From Dickeya poaceiphila (lineage in GTDB: Bacteria > Pseudomonadota > Gammaproteobacteria > Enterobacterales > Enterobacteriaceae), in NCBI RefSeq assembly GCF_007858975.2, contig NZ_CP042220.2, positions 4,154,001 through 4,218,000 on the forward strand: a stretch of DNA of 64,000 nt, read 5' to 3'. The position numbers and the translations under genes are program-made. Shown here in pieces: positions 20,662-30,452 of the stretch. The number at the start of each line of letters is the position of its first letter. Position 1 is the first letter of the stretch. The notes beneath the pieces are model-generated. The model ran no database searches. It saw nothing but the letters and a program-made list of their open reading frames with translations, and was not told the DNA's origin.

Positions 20662-21378
20662 TCAGTTAGCCAGCACGGCCTTCTGCGCATTGACAATATC
20701 GCCGATGCCCTGACGCGCCAGCGCCAGTAACGATAACAACTCGTCGTGGCTGAATGGTTCGCCCTCGGCAGTGCCCTGCACCTCAATGATGCGGCCATCT
20801 TCGGTCATCACCACATTCATGTCGGTTTCTGCGGCGGAGTCTTCCACGTATTCCAGGTCGCACACCGCTTCGCCATTGACAATCCCGACCGATACCGCCG
20901 CCACCATGCCTTTCAGCGGACTGGCTTTCAGCTTGCCGCTGGCCACCATGCCATTTAACGCATCGGCCAGCGCTACACAGGCGCCGGTGATGGATGCGGT
21001 GCGGGTGCCGCCATCGGCCTGCAACACATCGCAATCCAGCGTAATGGTGTATTCACCCAGCTTGTTCAGGTCCACGGCGGCGCGCAGCGAACGGGCGATC
21101 AGACGCTGGATTTCCAGCGTGCGGCCCCCCTGCTTGCCTTTCGCCGCTTCGCGGGCATTACGGCTATGGGTAGAACGCGGCAGCATACCGTATTCAGCGG
21201 TAATCCAGCCTTGTCCCTGGCCTTTCAGAAAACGCGGTACCCCTTCTTCCACTGTGGCGTTGCACAACACCTTGGTATCGCCAAACTCCACCAGCACCGA
21301 TCCTTCAGCATGTTTGGTGTAATGACGGGTTAATGTGAGAGGGCGAATTTGCTGGGCACTTCGGCCTGTTGGGCGCAT
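20662..21378 (-). CDS. rph: Ribonuclease PH
   Basis: 238 aa, full-length RNase PH ([20 protein letters not shown] at the start), the phosphate-dependent 3' exonuclease that trims tRNA precursors. The conserved [18 protein letters not shown] stretch lies near residue 126. Its translation is also expected to control the downstream pyrE attenuator. In E. coli its upstream neighbour is the divergent yicC; here yicC is found at 50 kb. Confidence 0.96.
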   Translation of the reverse strand: MRPTGRSAQQIRPLTLTRHYTKHAEGSVLVEFGDTKVLCNATVEEGVPRFLKGQGQGWITAEYGMLPRSTHSRNAREAAKGKQGGRTLEIQRLIARSLRAAVDLNKLGEYTITLDCDVLQADGGTRTASITGACVALADALNGMVASGKLKASPLKGMVAAVSVGIVNGEAVCDLEYVEDSAAETDMNVVMTEDGRIIEVQGTAEGEPFSHDELLSLLALARQGIGDIVNAQKAVLAN

Positions 21379-21822
21379 GGATCGTCTCCGGGCAGGTTCA
21401 TTAAACTGGCGCGCATTATACGGTCTTCCCCCTGCCCTGCCTACCCGCCCGTCACGATTAAAACTTCATCACTTTTTCCGGCAGCGTCGCGGCGGTAACG
21501 CCGCCCTTCCTGATTTTCAGACACGTAACACCCGACGCGCCAGGTGGCGATACGGCTGATGGCCTTTTAAACACGGCCACCGTCGGGCTTTTCCGTCAAT
21601 ACAAAAGATTTTGATCTGACTGCTGCGACATAACCCACCGGTATACCCTTCGCCTGTTTTTCATAAATAACCATTAAATAACAATATATTAGAAAAACAA
21701 AACCCATACCCTAAAGTTATACCCTACCCATAAACAAGCATTCGTCAGGAAAAAATCATCGTGGAATAGTCTTAGACATCGCTTTTTATGCAACCACTCT
21801 GCAACCACCGGATAAAAACATC
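21379..21822. other. 444-bp gap between rph and dgcN: left edge of the accessory block
   Basis: Divergent promoter region. On the minus strand a TATAAT hexamer (21415-21420) lies 37 bp upstream of rph and is a likely -10, although no good -35 stands 17 bp away. The half nearer dgcN is AT-rich with no clear consensus element. I see no integrase, tRNA or direct-repeat attachment site here. Confidence 0.5.
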
Positions 21823-22830
21823 ATGCTGATTCCACAACCTTACCTGCTTTTTCTTGGCGACGTGACCGATCCACTGGCGGTGAAAACGGCACGCGGCATT
21901 CACACCTGGCGCCCCGAACAGTGCGTAGGGCAGTTGCGTCTACCGGGCAGCACGGTGTCGTTAGGGCTTGATGATCTGGATATTCCGGCTGCCACGGCGC
22001 GTGGCGCCAAAACGCTGGTGCTGGGCACCGCCAATGCCGGTGGTTTCCTGCCGCCACACTGGCTGGATACCGTGCGCGCCGCCATCGAAGCCGGCATGAA
22101 CGTCGCCAACGGTTTGCACCAGAGGCTGACAGACGTGCCCGGATTACAGGCGCTGGCGGAACAACATCAGGTACAACTGTTCGATATTCGGCATATGCGC
22201 CCGGAACTGACCGTCGGCAGCGGCAAGAAGCGCAGCGGTAAACGTGTACTGACCGTCGGCACCGACTGCTCGGTTGGCAAAATGTACACCTCGCTGGCGC
22301 TGGAAGCCGCTATGCGTGCGCAGGGGATGAAGGCGGATTTCCGTGCCACCGGTCAAACCGGGGTGCTGGTTGCAGGCGACGGCATCGCCATTGACGCGGT
22401 GATCGCCGATTTTATCGCCGGTGCGGCGGAAGCGCTGTCACCCGCCAACGACGACGACCATTGGGATATCGTTGAAGGTCAAGGGTCGCTGTTTCACCCG
22501 TCCTACGCCGGGGTAACCACCGGTCTTATCCACGGTGCCCAGCCGCACTGGCTGGTGATGTGCCACGAAATGGGACGTCCGCACATGCGTCACCTGCCCC
22601 ATCAACCGATGGTGGAACTGGATGAGTGTGTGGACGCCTGCCTGCGTGCCGCCCGCGTCACCAACCCGGATGTGCAACTGGCCGGTTTCGCCATCAACAC
22701 CTCCAACTATGGCGAACAGGCAGCGCGTGATTACTGTCGTGGACTGAGCGAGCGCTTCGGCGTTCCCGCAACCGATCCGATCCGCTTCGGTATCGATGAG
22801 ATTGCGACGCTGCTGAAAACCCAGGGATAA
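21823..22830 (+). CDS. dgcN: DUF1611 family protein, DgcN-type N-acetyltransferase
   Basis: A 335-aa protein with a P-loop-like GTDCSVGK at residues 146-153, followed by TGQTGVLVAGDGIAIDAV, both hallmarks of the DUF1611 family. A DUF1611 member named DgcN acetylates D-glutamate, and its partner DgcA racemises the product to N-acetyl-L-glutamate (published for marine bacteria; family knowledge). The enolase-superfamily gene 4 bp downstream is the matching partner. First gene of a seven- to eight-gene plus-strand operon. Alternative: a different small substrate in the same family. Confidence 0.75.
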   Translation: MLIPQPYLLFLGDVTDPLAVKTARGIHTWRPEQCVGQLRLPGSTVSLGLDDLDIPAATARGAKTLVLGTANAGGFLPPHWLDTVRAAIEAGMNVANGLHQRLTDVPGLQALAEQHQVQLFDIRHMRPELTVGSGKKRSGKRVLTVGTDCSVGKMYTSLALEAAMRAQGMKADFRATGQTGVLVAGDGIAIDAVIADFIAGAAEALSPANDDDHWDIVEGQGSLFHPSYAGVTTGLIHGAQPHWLVMCHEMGRPHMRHLPHQPMVELDECVDACLRAARVTNPDVQLAGFAINTSNYGEQAARDYCRGLSERFGVPATDPIRFGIDEIATLLKTQG

Positions 22831-22834
22831 CCCG

Positions 22835-23800
22835 ATGCGACAGATGCAAATTGAAACCGTAGAACTGCCGCTGGCCCGTCCGTTCGCCATTTCCCGCGGC
22901 ACCCGTACCGCGGTTACTGTGGTGCGGGTCACGCTGGAAGAACACGGCTTTATTGGCCGGGGGGAATGCACCCCTACGGCGCACTATCAGGAAACCGCCG
23001 ACAGCGTGACGCGCCAGTTGGAAAACGTACGTCAGGCGGTGGAAAACGGCATTGGTCTGGAAGCACTGCAACAGTCGTTGCCGCCGGGATCGGCGCGTAA
23101 CGCGTTGGACTGCGCTCTGTGGCGGCTCAATGCCGCGCTTGCCAGACAAACGCTGTGGCAGCACCTCGCCATTGAGCCGCCGCAGTCGATCATTACCGCT
23201 GAAACCCTGAGTCTCGACAGCGTGGAAAACATGGCGAACGCCGCCAAAGACGCGGTTTCTCGTGGCGCGCTGCTGCTGAAAATCAAACTCGACCGGGAAC
23301 AGATTCTGGAAAAGGTGGCGGCGATTCGCCAGTCCGCGCCCGACGTGACGCTGATTGTCGATGCCAACGAAGCCTGGGGTGGACTGGCGCTGGAACCGCT
23401 GTTGCATCAGCTGGCCGCGTATCGCATCGCCATGGTGGAACAACCGCTGCCCGCCGGGCAAGACAGTGCGCTGGCGACCTTTAAACACGCCCTTCCGGTG
23501 TGCGCCGACGAAAGCTGCCACCACCGTAGCGACATCGCCGCGCTGTGCGACCGCTACGAGATGATCAACATCAAGCTGGACAAGTGCGGTGGGCTGACCG
23601 AAGCGCTGGCGATGGTGACACAGGCGCGTCAGTACGGCCTGCGCATCATGGTGGGCTGTATGCTCGGCTCCTCGCTGGCAATGGAAGCCGCCATGCCGGT
23701 GGCGCTGGCGGCTGAACACGTTGACCTGGACGGCCCTATCTGGCTGGCAGCCGACAGTTCACCGTACCTGACCTATAAACGTGGCCGCATCTGGCTGTGA
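22835..23800 (+). CDS. dgcA: Enolase-superfamily epimerase (DgcA / L-Ala-D/L-Glu epimerase type)
   Basis: 321 aa. Catalytic residues of the muconate-lactonising/dipeptide-epimerase subgroup are all in place: K149-I-K151, metal ligands D176 (in DANEAW), E202 (VEQPLP) and D225 (ADES), and K247 (IKLDK). These enzymes epimerise the alpha-carbon of a glutamyl or N-acetyl-glutamyl substrate. Next to a DUF1611 gene the likely activity is N-acetyl-D-glutamate racemase; beside peptide importers, L-Ala-D-Glu epimerase is the alternative. A 4-bp spacing to dgcN shows co-transcription. Confidence 0.78.
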   Translation: MRQMQIETVELPLARPFAISRGTRTAVTVVRVTLEEHGFIGRGECTPTAHYQETADSVTRQLENVRQAVENGIGLEALQQSLPPGSARNALDCALWRLNAALARQTLWQHLAIEPPQSIITAETLSLDSVENMANAAKDAVSRGALLLKIKLDREQILEKVAAIRQSAPDVTLIVDANEAWGGLALEPLLHQLAAYRIAMVEQPLPAGQDSALATFKHALPVCADESCHHRSDIAALCDRYEMINIKLDKCGGLTEALAMVTQARQYGLRIMVGCMLGSSLAMEAAMPVALAAEHVDLDGPIWLAADSSPYLTYKRGRIWL

Positions 23801-23820
23801 CAGAACCTACCGGAGTGACC

Positions 23821-25719
23821 ATGACGGATACCACCTCAACCGCAATCCCGGCGGCGACCGTGTCCAACCCGGCACCGCAACCGGTGCTGGAGATAGACGA
23901 CCTGAGCATTAGCTTCAGCGGTCGCTCCGGCACCCATCTGGCGCTCAAGGGCGTCTCTTTCAGCCTCAACAAAGGGGAAGTGGTCGCCGTGGTCGGCGAG
24001 AGCGGTTCCGGCAAGTCGGTCACCTCGCTGACGGTCATGGGGCTGCTGGCGGCGTCTGCCCGCATTGAACGTGGCTGCATCCGCTTTACCGATAGTTCCG
24101 GTCGCCGCCACGATCTGCTGACCCTGAAGGATGACGCTCGTCGCCGCCTGCGTGGCCGCGACATGGCGATGATCTTTCAGGAGCCGATGACCTCGCTCAA
24201 CCCGGTGCTGAAGGTGGGCGATCAACTCACCGAGGCGCTGCTGGACCACCAGATGTGCGATGCCGCCAGCGCCGACCGTAAAGCACGCGAGCTGCTGCGC
24301 AAAGTGCGCATCGCCGACATCGACCGGGTGATGAACAGCCACCCGCACTCGCTGTCCGGCGGGATGCGTCAACGGGTGATGATTGCTCAGGCGCTGGCCT
24401 GCGACCCGCAGTTACTGATCGCCGACGAACCCACCACCGCGCTGGATGTGACGGTGCAGGCGCGCATCCTGCAAATCCTGCGCGACCTGCAACGCCAGAG
24501 CAACATGTCGGTGTTGTTCATCACCCACGATATGGGCGTGGTGGCGGAAATCGCTGACCGCGTGGTGGTGATGTACCGCGGCGAGGTGGTGGAACAAGGC
24601 ACGGTCGAGGAGATTTTCAACCGCCCACAGCACGACTACACCAAGGCACTGTTGGCAGCGGTGCCTCGACTGGGCGATATGCGCGACAGCGCCTGGCCTA
24701 AGCGCTTCCCACTGCTGGGACAGCAAAACGCGACGGCAGAGCCGGATCACATGACCGCACGTTATGACGCCCCGCCGCTGCTCGATATCCGTGGCCTGAA
24801 AGTGTACTACCCGATACGCAGCGGCATTCTCTCTTCCGTCACTCATCGGGTACATGCGGTGGAGCAAATTGATTTCGCCGTCTGGCCGGGGGAAACGCTG
24901 GCGATCGTCGGCGAATCCGGCTGCGGCAAATCCACCACCGGGCGGGCATTGTTGCGTCTGGTGGAAAGCCAGACCGATAGCCTGTTGTTTGACGGGCAGG
25001 AGATTGCTGGCCTGCACAACCGCGATTTCCAGCCGCTGCGCCGCAAAATGCAGATGGTGTTTCAGGACCCCTATGCCTCGCTCAACCCGCGTCTGACCGT
25101 CGGCTTCACCATCGCCGAGCCGCTGCTGCTGCACGGGCTGGTGAAATCGCTGGAAGAGGCCACGCCACAGGTGCAGGCGCTGCTGAAAAGCGTCGGTCTG
25201 CAACCGGAACACGCGCAACGTTATCCGCACGAATTTTCCGGCGGCCAGCGCCAGCGTATCGCCATCGCCCGCGCCATGGCGCTGCACCCTCAGGTGATCA
25301 TTGCCGACGAAGCGGTATCGGCGCTCGATGTGTCGATTCAGGCGCAGGTGGTCAACCTGATGATGGATTTACAGCAGAAGACCGGCGTGTCGTGGATTTT
25401 CATCTCCCACGACATGGCTGTGGTGGAACGCATCGCCAACCGCGTAGCGGTGATGTACCTCGGTCAGATTGTGGAAATCGGCCCGCGCCAGTCGGTGTTC
25501 AACAACCCGCAGCATCCGTATACCCGACGCCTGCTGGCGTCGGTGCCGATAGCCGACCCAGGCCGCCGCTATACACGCGAGCTGGACGACAGCGAAATCC
25601 CCTCGCCGCTGCGCAAGGCGAACGAGGTGGTAGAAAAAGCACGTTACCGCGAAGTCGCTCCGCACCATTGGGTAAGTGAAGCCGGGCTTGAGCCATCCGT
25701 CAGTAGCAGTAAACCGTAG
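23821..25719 (+). CDS. Peptide ABC transporter, fused double ATPase (GsiA-like)
   Basis: 632 aa holding two complete ABC ATPase domains, the layout of GsiA (glutathione importer) and DppD-DppF fusions. Domain 1 has Walker A GESGSGKS, signature LSGGMRQRV and Walker B LLIADEP. Domain 2 has GESGCGKS, FSGGQRQRI and VIIADEAVSALD. Each is followed by an oligopeptide-transporter C-terminal extension (NRPQHDYTKALLAAVPRL; NNPQHPYTRRLLASVP). It energises import through the two permeases downstream. ATG 23821 with GGAG 6 nt upstream is preferred over the GTG at 23797 that overlaps dgcA. Confidence 0.88.
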   Translation: MTDTTSTAIPAATVSNPAPQPVLEIDDLSISFSGRSGTHLALKGVSFSLNKGEVVAVVGESGSGKSVTSLTVMGLLAASARIERGCIRFTDSSGRRHDLLTLKDDARRRLRGRDMAMIFQEPMTSLNPVLKVGDQLTEALLDHQMCDAASADRKARELLRKVRIADIDRVMNSHPHSLSGGMRQRVMIAQALACDPQLLIADEPTTALDVTVQARILQILRDLQRQSNMSVLFITHDMGVVAEIADRVVVMYRGEVVEQGTVEEIFNRPQHDYTKALLAAVPRLGDMRDSAWPKRFPLLGQQNATAEPDHMTARYDAPPLLDIRGLKVYYPIRSGILSSVTHRVHAVEQIDFAVWPGETLAIVGESGCGKSTTGRALLRLVESQTDSLLFDGQEIAGLHNRDFQPLRRKMQMVFQDPYASLNPRLTVGFTIAEPLLLHGLVKSLEEATPQVQALLKSVGLQPEHAQRYPHEFSGGQRQRIAIARAMALHPQVIIADEAVSALDVSIQAQVVNLMMDLQQKTGVSWIFISHDMAVVERIANRVAVMYLGQIVEIGPRQSVFNNPQHPYTRRLLASVPIADPGRRYTRELDDSEIPSPLRKANEVVEKARYREVAPHHWVSEAGLEPSVSSSKP

Positions 25720-25948
25720 TAATAAGTAGTGAACCGAGTAATTAGTGAACCAGGTAAGTAGTAAACCAGGTAAGTAGTAAAACGTAATACCGTCCAACAC
25801 CAGGGACACCTCACTGCCCGTGGGCAGTCATCGCGTCAGCAATGTACTGATCGTGATGAAAATTAAGCAGTAATAAAAAACCAGTAATAAAAACAATAAC
25901 CGAAAGCAGCACAACAACCAGCAACACACACCATTTACAGGAGACACC
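25720..25948 (+). repeat. 229-bp spacer with degenerate AGTAGTGAACC repeats and a hairpin
   Basis: Between the ATPase and the binding-protein genes. From about 25718 to 25790 a short unit of the type GTAAGTAGTAAACCAG recurs at least four times with variation (AAGTAGTGAACC, AATTAGTGAACC, AAGTAGTAAACC twice). A hairpin ACTGCCC / GGGCAGT follows at 25813-25828. Such structures between transporter genes can set the ratio of binding protein to ATPase; this function is inference. An internal promoter is not evident. Confidence 0.5.
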
Positions 25949-27505
25949 ATGAAATCGTTACTACACGCAGTAACTTCACGTCGTTCCGCCGTCGCGCTTG
26001 GGCTGTCATTGTGTCTGGCCGCTGCGGCTCAGGCTCAGGATCTGCGCATTTCCATCTATGCCGACATCACCGGGCTGGACCCGCACGACACCTCGGATAC
26101 CCTGAGTTACTCCATCCAGAGCGGCATCTTTGAACGTTTGTTCCAGTTCGATGAGCAGATGAAACTGGTGCCGCAACTGGCGACCGGTTACACCGGCAAC
26201 GCCGATGCCACCGAATACACCATCACGCTGCGCGAGGGCGTAACCTTTCAGGACGGTACGCCGTTCAACGCCGACGCGGTAAAAGCCAACCTTGATCGTC
26301 TGGCTGACCAGAGCAAAGGACTCAAGCGCAACAGCCTGTTCAATATGATCAAGAACGTGACGGTGTTGTCGCCGACACAGGTAAAAATCGAGCTGAATAA
26401 ATCCTTCGGTGCGTTTATCAACACCCTGGCGCACCCGTCTGCGGTGATGCACAGCCCGGCGGCGTTGCAACAGTACCCGGACGAAACCCAGTTGCGCGTA
26501 CACCCGGTCGGCACCGGTCCGTTCAAGTTTGTCGAATGGCAACAGGGCAAAGACGTCAAACTGACCAAATACGACAACTACTGGCAGAAAGGCTGGCCGA
26601 AAGTTGATAACGTCACCTTCTACCCGTCGCCGGAAGACGCCACCCGCGTCGCATCGCTGAAATCCGGCCAGTCCGACGCTATCTATCCGCTGCCGTCCGA
26701 TCTGGTAAAAACCGTTGAAGATGACGCCAAACTGGCTATCCAGCGCGACCCCAGCATCTATCTGTTCTATATGGCTATCAACACCCAGCACGGACCACTG
26801 AGTGATGTGCGGGTACGTCAGGCGCTGAACTTCGCCATCAACCGTACTATCTGGCTGAAAGTCGGTTTTGCCGGCATGGGCCTGCCTGCCGCCTCTGCCA
26901 TGGCATCGCGCGTACAGTTCTTTGCCAGCCAGAGCGAGCCGAACTATAGCTATAGCCCCGCTAAAGCGAAGGAACTGTTGAAAGAAGCCGGTTACGAAAA
27001 AGGGCTGGAACTAAAACTGTGGACCACCAACCGTACCGACTATATTCGCAGCGCCCAGTTCTTCAAACAGCAGTTGGAGCAGGTCGGTATTAAAGTCACC
27101 GTCACCCCAATGGACTCCGGCGCACGCAACGAAAAACTGTTCGGCGTGAAAGACCCGAAACAGGCTGAATTCGACCTGTACTACGGCGGCTGGTCACCTT
27201 CTACCGGCGATGCCGACTGGGCGCTGCGTCCGCTGTTCGCGACAGAATCCTGGGTGCCGAAAGCTTACAACGTCTCTTACTACAGCAACCCGGATGTGGA
27301 CAAGGCTATCGTCGCCGGTCTGGCGACCTCGGATAACAGCAAACGTGCTGCCGCGTATGCCGATGCTCAGAAACTGATCTGGAAAGACGCGCCGGTGGTG
27401 TTCCTGGGCGTGCCGGACAACCTGGTGGGTAAAGTGAAAAATCTGTCTGGCGTTTACATGCTGGCGGACGGTTCGCTGATCTTCGATCAGGCTGAGTTCA
27501 AGTAA
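25949..27505 (+). CDS. Peptide ABC transporter, periplasmic substrate-binding protein (GsiB/DppA-like)
   Basis: 518 aa, SBP_bac_5 family. A Sec signal peptide with hydrophobic core VALGLSLCLAAAAQA (cleavage near residue 29) precedes LRISIYADITGLDPHDTSDT. The family motif TITLREGVTFQDGTPFNADAVKANLDRL is split around residue 90. It binds peptides in the periplasm and delivers them to the permeases encoded just downstream. A strong AGGAGA ribosome site precedes the ATG, in keeping with higher expression than its neighbours. The ligand is not readable from sequence. Confidence 0.9.
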   Translation: MKSLLHAVTSRRSAVALGLSLCLAAAAQAQDLRISIYADITGLDPHDTSDTLSYSIQSGIFERLFQFDEQMKLVPQLATGYTGNADATEYTITLREGVTFQDGTPFNADAVKANLDRLADQSKGLKRNSLFNMIKNVTVLSPTQVKIELNKSFGAFINTLAHPSAVMHSPAALQQYPDETQLRVHPVGTGPFKFVEWQQGKDVKLTKYDNYWQKGWPKVDNVTFYPSPEDATRVASLKSGQSDAIYPLPSDLVKTVEDDAKLAIQRDPSIYLFYMAINTQHGPLSDVRVRQALNFAINRTIWLKVGFAGMGLPAASAMASRVQFFASQSEPNYSYSPAKAKELLKEAGYEKGLELKLWTTNRTDYIRSAQFFKQQLEQVGIKVTVTPMDSGARNEKLFGVKDPKQAEFDLYYGGWSPSTGDADWALRPLFATESWVPKAYNVSYYSNPDVDKAIVAGLATSDNSKRAAAYADAQKLIWKDAPVVFLGVPDNLVGKVKNLSGVYMLADGSLIFDQAEFK

Positions 27506-27522
27506 TCGCACAGGGGATCGCC

Positions 27523-28443
27523 ATGTTTGCTTATATCGTCCGACGTTTGCTGGAAATGATCCCGGTTTTGCTGGTGATCTCCCTGTTGGTGTTCGGTTTT
27601 ATCAAGCTGTTGCCGGGTGACCCGGCACGGATCTATGCCGGCCCCGACGCCCCCATCGAGGCGGTGGAAGCCGCCCGTGAGCGTTTGGGGTTGAACGATC
27701 CGCTGCCGCAGCAGTACCTCAACTGGCTGGCCGGGTTGGTACACGGTGATCTTGGTATCACCTACCGTACCCAGCAGCCGGTGTTGAGCGTCATCCAGAA
27801 AAGTTTTCTGCCGACACTGTGGCTGGCGCTGGCCGGTTTCGTCTGGTCGGTGATCCTCGGCCTGCTGATCGGCGTGTTTGCCGCCCTTAAACGCGGCAAA
27901 TGGCAGGACTGGTCGCTGATGAGCCTGGCCGTAGGCGGCATCTCAATGCCGCCGTTCTGGCTCGGCCTGCTATTAATCCAATTCGTCGCCATGCCGTTCG
28001 GCGTGTTCTCCGTCAGCGGTTACAACAAACCCGCCGACATCATTCTGCCGGCGCTGACGCTGGGGGCCTCGGTGGCCGCCGTGATGGCGCGCTTTACCCG
28101 CTCGGCGTTTCTGGAAGTGATGCAGGAAGATTATGTCCGCACCGCCCGCGCCAAAGGGCTGCGTCAGCGGCTGATCGTCTGGAAACACGTGATGCGCAAT
28201 GCGCTGATTCCGGTTATCACCATGCTTGGGTTGCAGTTCGGTTTTCTGCTGGGCGGCTCAATTGTGGTGGAAAGCGTATTCAACTGGCCGGGGCTAGGCT
28301 GGTTGTTGATAGAGTCCATCAAAACGCAGGATCAACCAGTAATTCAGGCGCTGGTGATGCTGTTCGTGTTTGAATTTATCCTGATTAATCTGCTGGTTGA
28401 CCTGCTGTACGCCGTGGTGAACCCGGCCATTCGCCTGCGTTAG
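27523..28443 (+). CDS. Peptide ABC transporter permease (GsiC/DppB-like)
   Basis: 306 aa, six hydrophobic segments. The DppB-type N-terminus MFAYIVRRLLEMIPVLLVIS is followed by a periplasmic loop, and the EAA-like cytoplasmic loop (DYVRTARAKGLRQRLIVWKH near residue 203) contacts the ATPase. It forms the membrane channel with the next gene's product. 17 bp after the binding-protein gene and 8 bp before the second permease. Confidence 0.92.
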   Translation: MFAYIVRRLLEMIPVLLVISLLVFGFIKLLPGDPARIYAGPDAPIEAVEAARERLGLNDPLPQQYLNWLAGLVHGDLGITYRTQQPVLSVIQKSFLPTLWLALAGFVWSVILGLLIGVFAALKRGKWQDWSLMSLAVGGISMPPFWLGLLLIQFVAMPFGVFSVSGYNKPADIILPALTLGASVAAVMARFTRSAFLEVMQEDYVRTARAKGLRQRLIVWKHVMRNALIPVITMLGLQFGFLLGGSIVVESVFNWPGLGWLLIESIKTQDQPVIQALVMLFVFEFILINLLVDLLYAVVNPAIRLR

Positions 28444-28451
28444 GAGCTGCG

Positions 28452-29354
28452 ATGAACACTTCTCAAGAGCCGACCGCGGCGACCTCTTCCGCCCTGAACG
28501 ACAACGCGATTCGTTCACCGTGGCGCGATTTTCTGCACGCGTTTATCCGTAACCCGATGGCGCTGGCCTCCGGCGGTTTTGCTCTATTGCTGGTACTTGT
28601 TGCGGTGTTCGCCCCCTGGCTGGCACCGTGGAACCCGATGGAGCCGGACTGGATGGCGCTCGGCGCAGCGCCTTCCGCCGACCACTGGATGGGCACCGAC
28701 GATCTGGGCCGCGACGTGATGAGTCGCATTATTTACGGCGCACGCATTTCGCTGTACATCGGTATTGTCTCCGTCACGCTGGGTATGGTGGCGGGCATCG
28801 CCCTCGGCTTGCTGGCGGGCTATTATGGCCGCACTATCGACATGCTGATCATGCGCGGCTGCGACGTGCTGTTCGCGTTCCCCGGCATGTTGCTGGCGAT
28901 TGCGGTGGTGGCAATCCTCGGCCCCGGTCTCAATAACGTGATTATTGCGGTAGCGGTATTCAGCGTGCCGGTGTTCGCCCGCATTGTGCGTGCCTCTACG
29001 CTCTCACTCAAACAGGCGGCCTACGTTGAAGCCGTCCGCTGCGCCGGCGCGCCGGACCGGGTGATTCTGCTGCGTCATATTCTGCCGGGTACGCTGCCGA
29101 ATGTGATTGTGTATTTCACCATGCGTATCGGCACCAGCATCCTGACCGCCGCCGGGCTGAGTTTCATCGGCCTGGGGCCAGAGCCGGACGTGCCCGAATG
29201 GGGCAACATTCTGGCGATGAGCCGCAGCATGATGATGGCAGGCCAATGGCACGTCAGCGTATTTCCCGGTTTAGCTATTTTCTGCACCGTGCTGGCCTTT
29301 AACCTGCTGGGCGATGCGCTGCGCGACACGCTGGACCCGAAACTAAAAAGCTAA
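28452..29354 (+). CDS. Peptide ABC transporter permease (GsiD/DppC-like)
   Basis: 300 aa. The OppC-type N-terminal cytoplasmic segment and first helix come first, then WMGTDDLGRDVMSRIIYGAR near residue 78 (diagnostic of DppC/GsiD). The EAA loop (AAYVEAVRCAGAPDRVILLR) lies near residue 194. Partner of the DppB-like permease upstream. Eleven bp before the S58 peptidase gene, so the peptidases are translated from the same message. Confidence 0.92.
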   Translation: MNTSQEPTAATSSALNDNAIRSPWRDFLHAFIRNPMALASGGFALLLVLVAVFAPWLAPWNPMEPDWMALGAAPSADHWMGTDDLGRDVMSRIIYGARISLYIGIVSVTLGMVAGIALGLLAGYYGRTIDMLIMRGCDVLFAFPGMLLAIAVVAILGPGLNNVIIAVAVFSVPVFARIVRASTLSLKQAAYVEAVRCAGAPDRVILLRHILPGTLPNVIVYFTMRIGTSILTAAGLSFIGLGPEPDVPEWGNILAMSRSMMMAGQWHVSVFPGLAIFCTVLAFNLLGDALRDTLDPKLKS

Positions 29355-29365
29355 GCGAAAAGACC

Positions 29366-30421
29366 ATGACACCTTATCAACAGGCGCAACTGATACCGCT
29401 GCTGCAACGCTGGCGGACAGAGCGGCAACTCGGCACGCCGCGCCTGCCCTGCGGCCCGCATAATCGCCTGAGCGACGTACCCGGCGTGCGGGTCGGCCAT
29501 GCGACTCTGGCCGAGGGCGAGATTCAGACCGGCGTCACCGCCATCCTGCCGAACAGCGACAACCTGTTTACACAACCGTTGCCCTGCGGCGCGGCGGTGC
29601 TCAACGGCTTCGCCAAACCGGTGGGGCTGGTGCAGATTGAAGAACTGGGACAATTACAAACCCCCATCCTGCTCAGCAACACCCTGTCAGTCGGCACACT
29701 GTTCACCACGCTGGTGCGCGACGCGATTGGCCGCAATCCCGAACTGGGCCGCCGTTTGCCGACCGTCAATCCGCTGGCGCTGGAGTGCAACGACGGCTGG
29801 CTTAACGACATTCAGGCGCTGGCGGTGACCGAAGCGATGGCACGCGCGGCGCTGGATAGCGCCACGGAGGATTTCGCCCGCGGCAGCGTCGGCGCCGGGC
29901 GCGGCATGAGCTGCTTCGCGCTCAAAGGCGGCATCGGCACCGCCTCCCGGCGGATTCCCGCGCTAAACGCCACCCTTGGTATACTGGTACTGGCCAATTT
30001 CGGCACGCTTTCGGCCCTGACGTTAGACGGCGTGCAGGTGGGTGAAGCCATTGCGCCGCTGCTGCCGGAACTGACGCCCCAGCGTGATGCCGGTTCCATC
30101 ATCATTATTATGGCGACCGACGCCGCGCTTGATGCCCGCCAGTTGACCCGCATCGCCCGCCGTGCCGGTGCTGGTCTGGGGCGACTCGGCAGCTATTGGG
30201 GTCACGGCTCCGGCGATATCGCCGTCGCCTTTTCTACCCAACCGACGCCACAGCCGCCGGAAGACGCACAGCTGGAACCGCTGCTCAACGCCGCCGCCGA
30301 TGCTACCGAACACGCGGTGCTGGATGCGCTGTTACAGGCTGAGGCCGTCACCGGTTTTCGCGGCCACCATCGCCCGGCCCTGACACAGATACTGGACCGT
30401 CTGGCACAAGATTTCGCATAA
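29366..30421 (+). CDS. P1/DmpA family (S58) aminopeptidase, beta-peptidyl/D-aminopeptidase type
   Basis: 351 aa. The self-processing architecture of DmpA/BapA is visible: a long N-terminal part with RLSDVPGVRVGHATL and FALKGGIGTASR, then the expected autocleavage site Gly243-Ser244 in DAGSIIIIMATDA, Ser244 becoming the N-terminal nucleophile. Relatives act on L-aminopeptides, D-amino-acid amides/esters or beta-peptides. No signal peptide, so it is cytoplasmic and acts on imported peptides. It lies between the permeases and an M55 peptidase. Confidence 0.85.
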   Translation: MTPYQQAQLIPLLQRWRTERQLGTPRLPCGPHNRLSDVPGVRVGHATLAEGEIQTGVTAILPNSDNLFTQPLPCGAAVLNGFAKPVGLVQIEELGQLQTPILLSNTLSVGTLFTTLVRDAIGRNPELGRRLPTVNPLALECNDGWLNDIQALAVTEAMARAALDSATEDFARGSVGAGRGMSCFALKGGIGTASRRIPALNATLGILVLANFGTLSALTLDGVQVGEAIAPLLPELTPQRDAGSIIIIMATDAALDARQLTRIARRAGAGLGRLGSYWGHGSGDIAVAFSTQPTPQPPEDAQLEPLLNAAADATEHAVLDALLQAEAVTGFRGHHRPALTQILDRLAQDFA

Positions 30422-30452
30422 CCGCCTGAGAACAGGCGATAAGGACGCTGAC

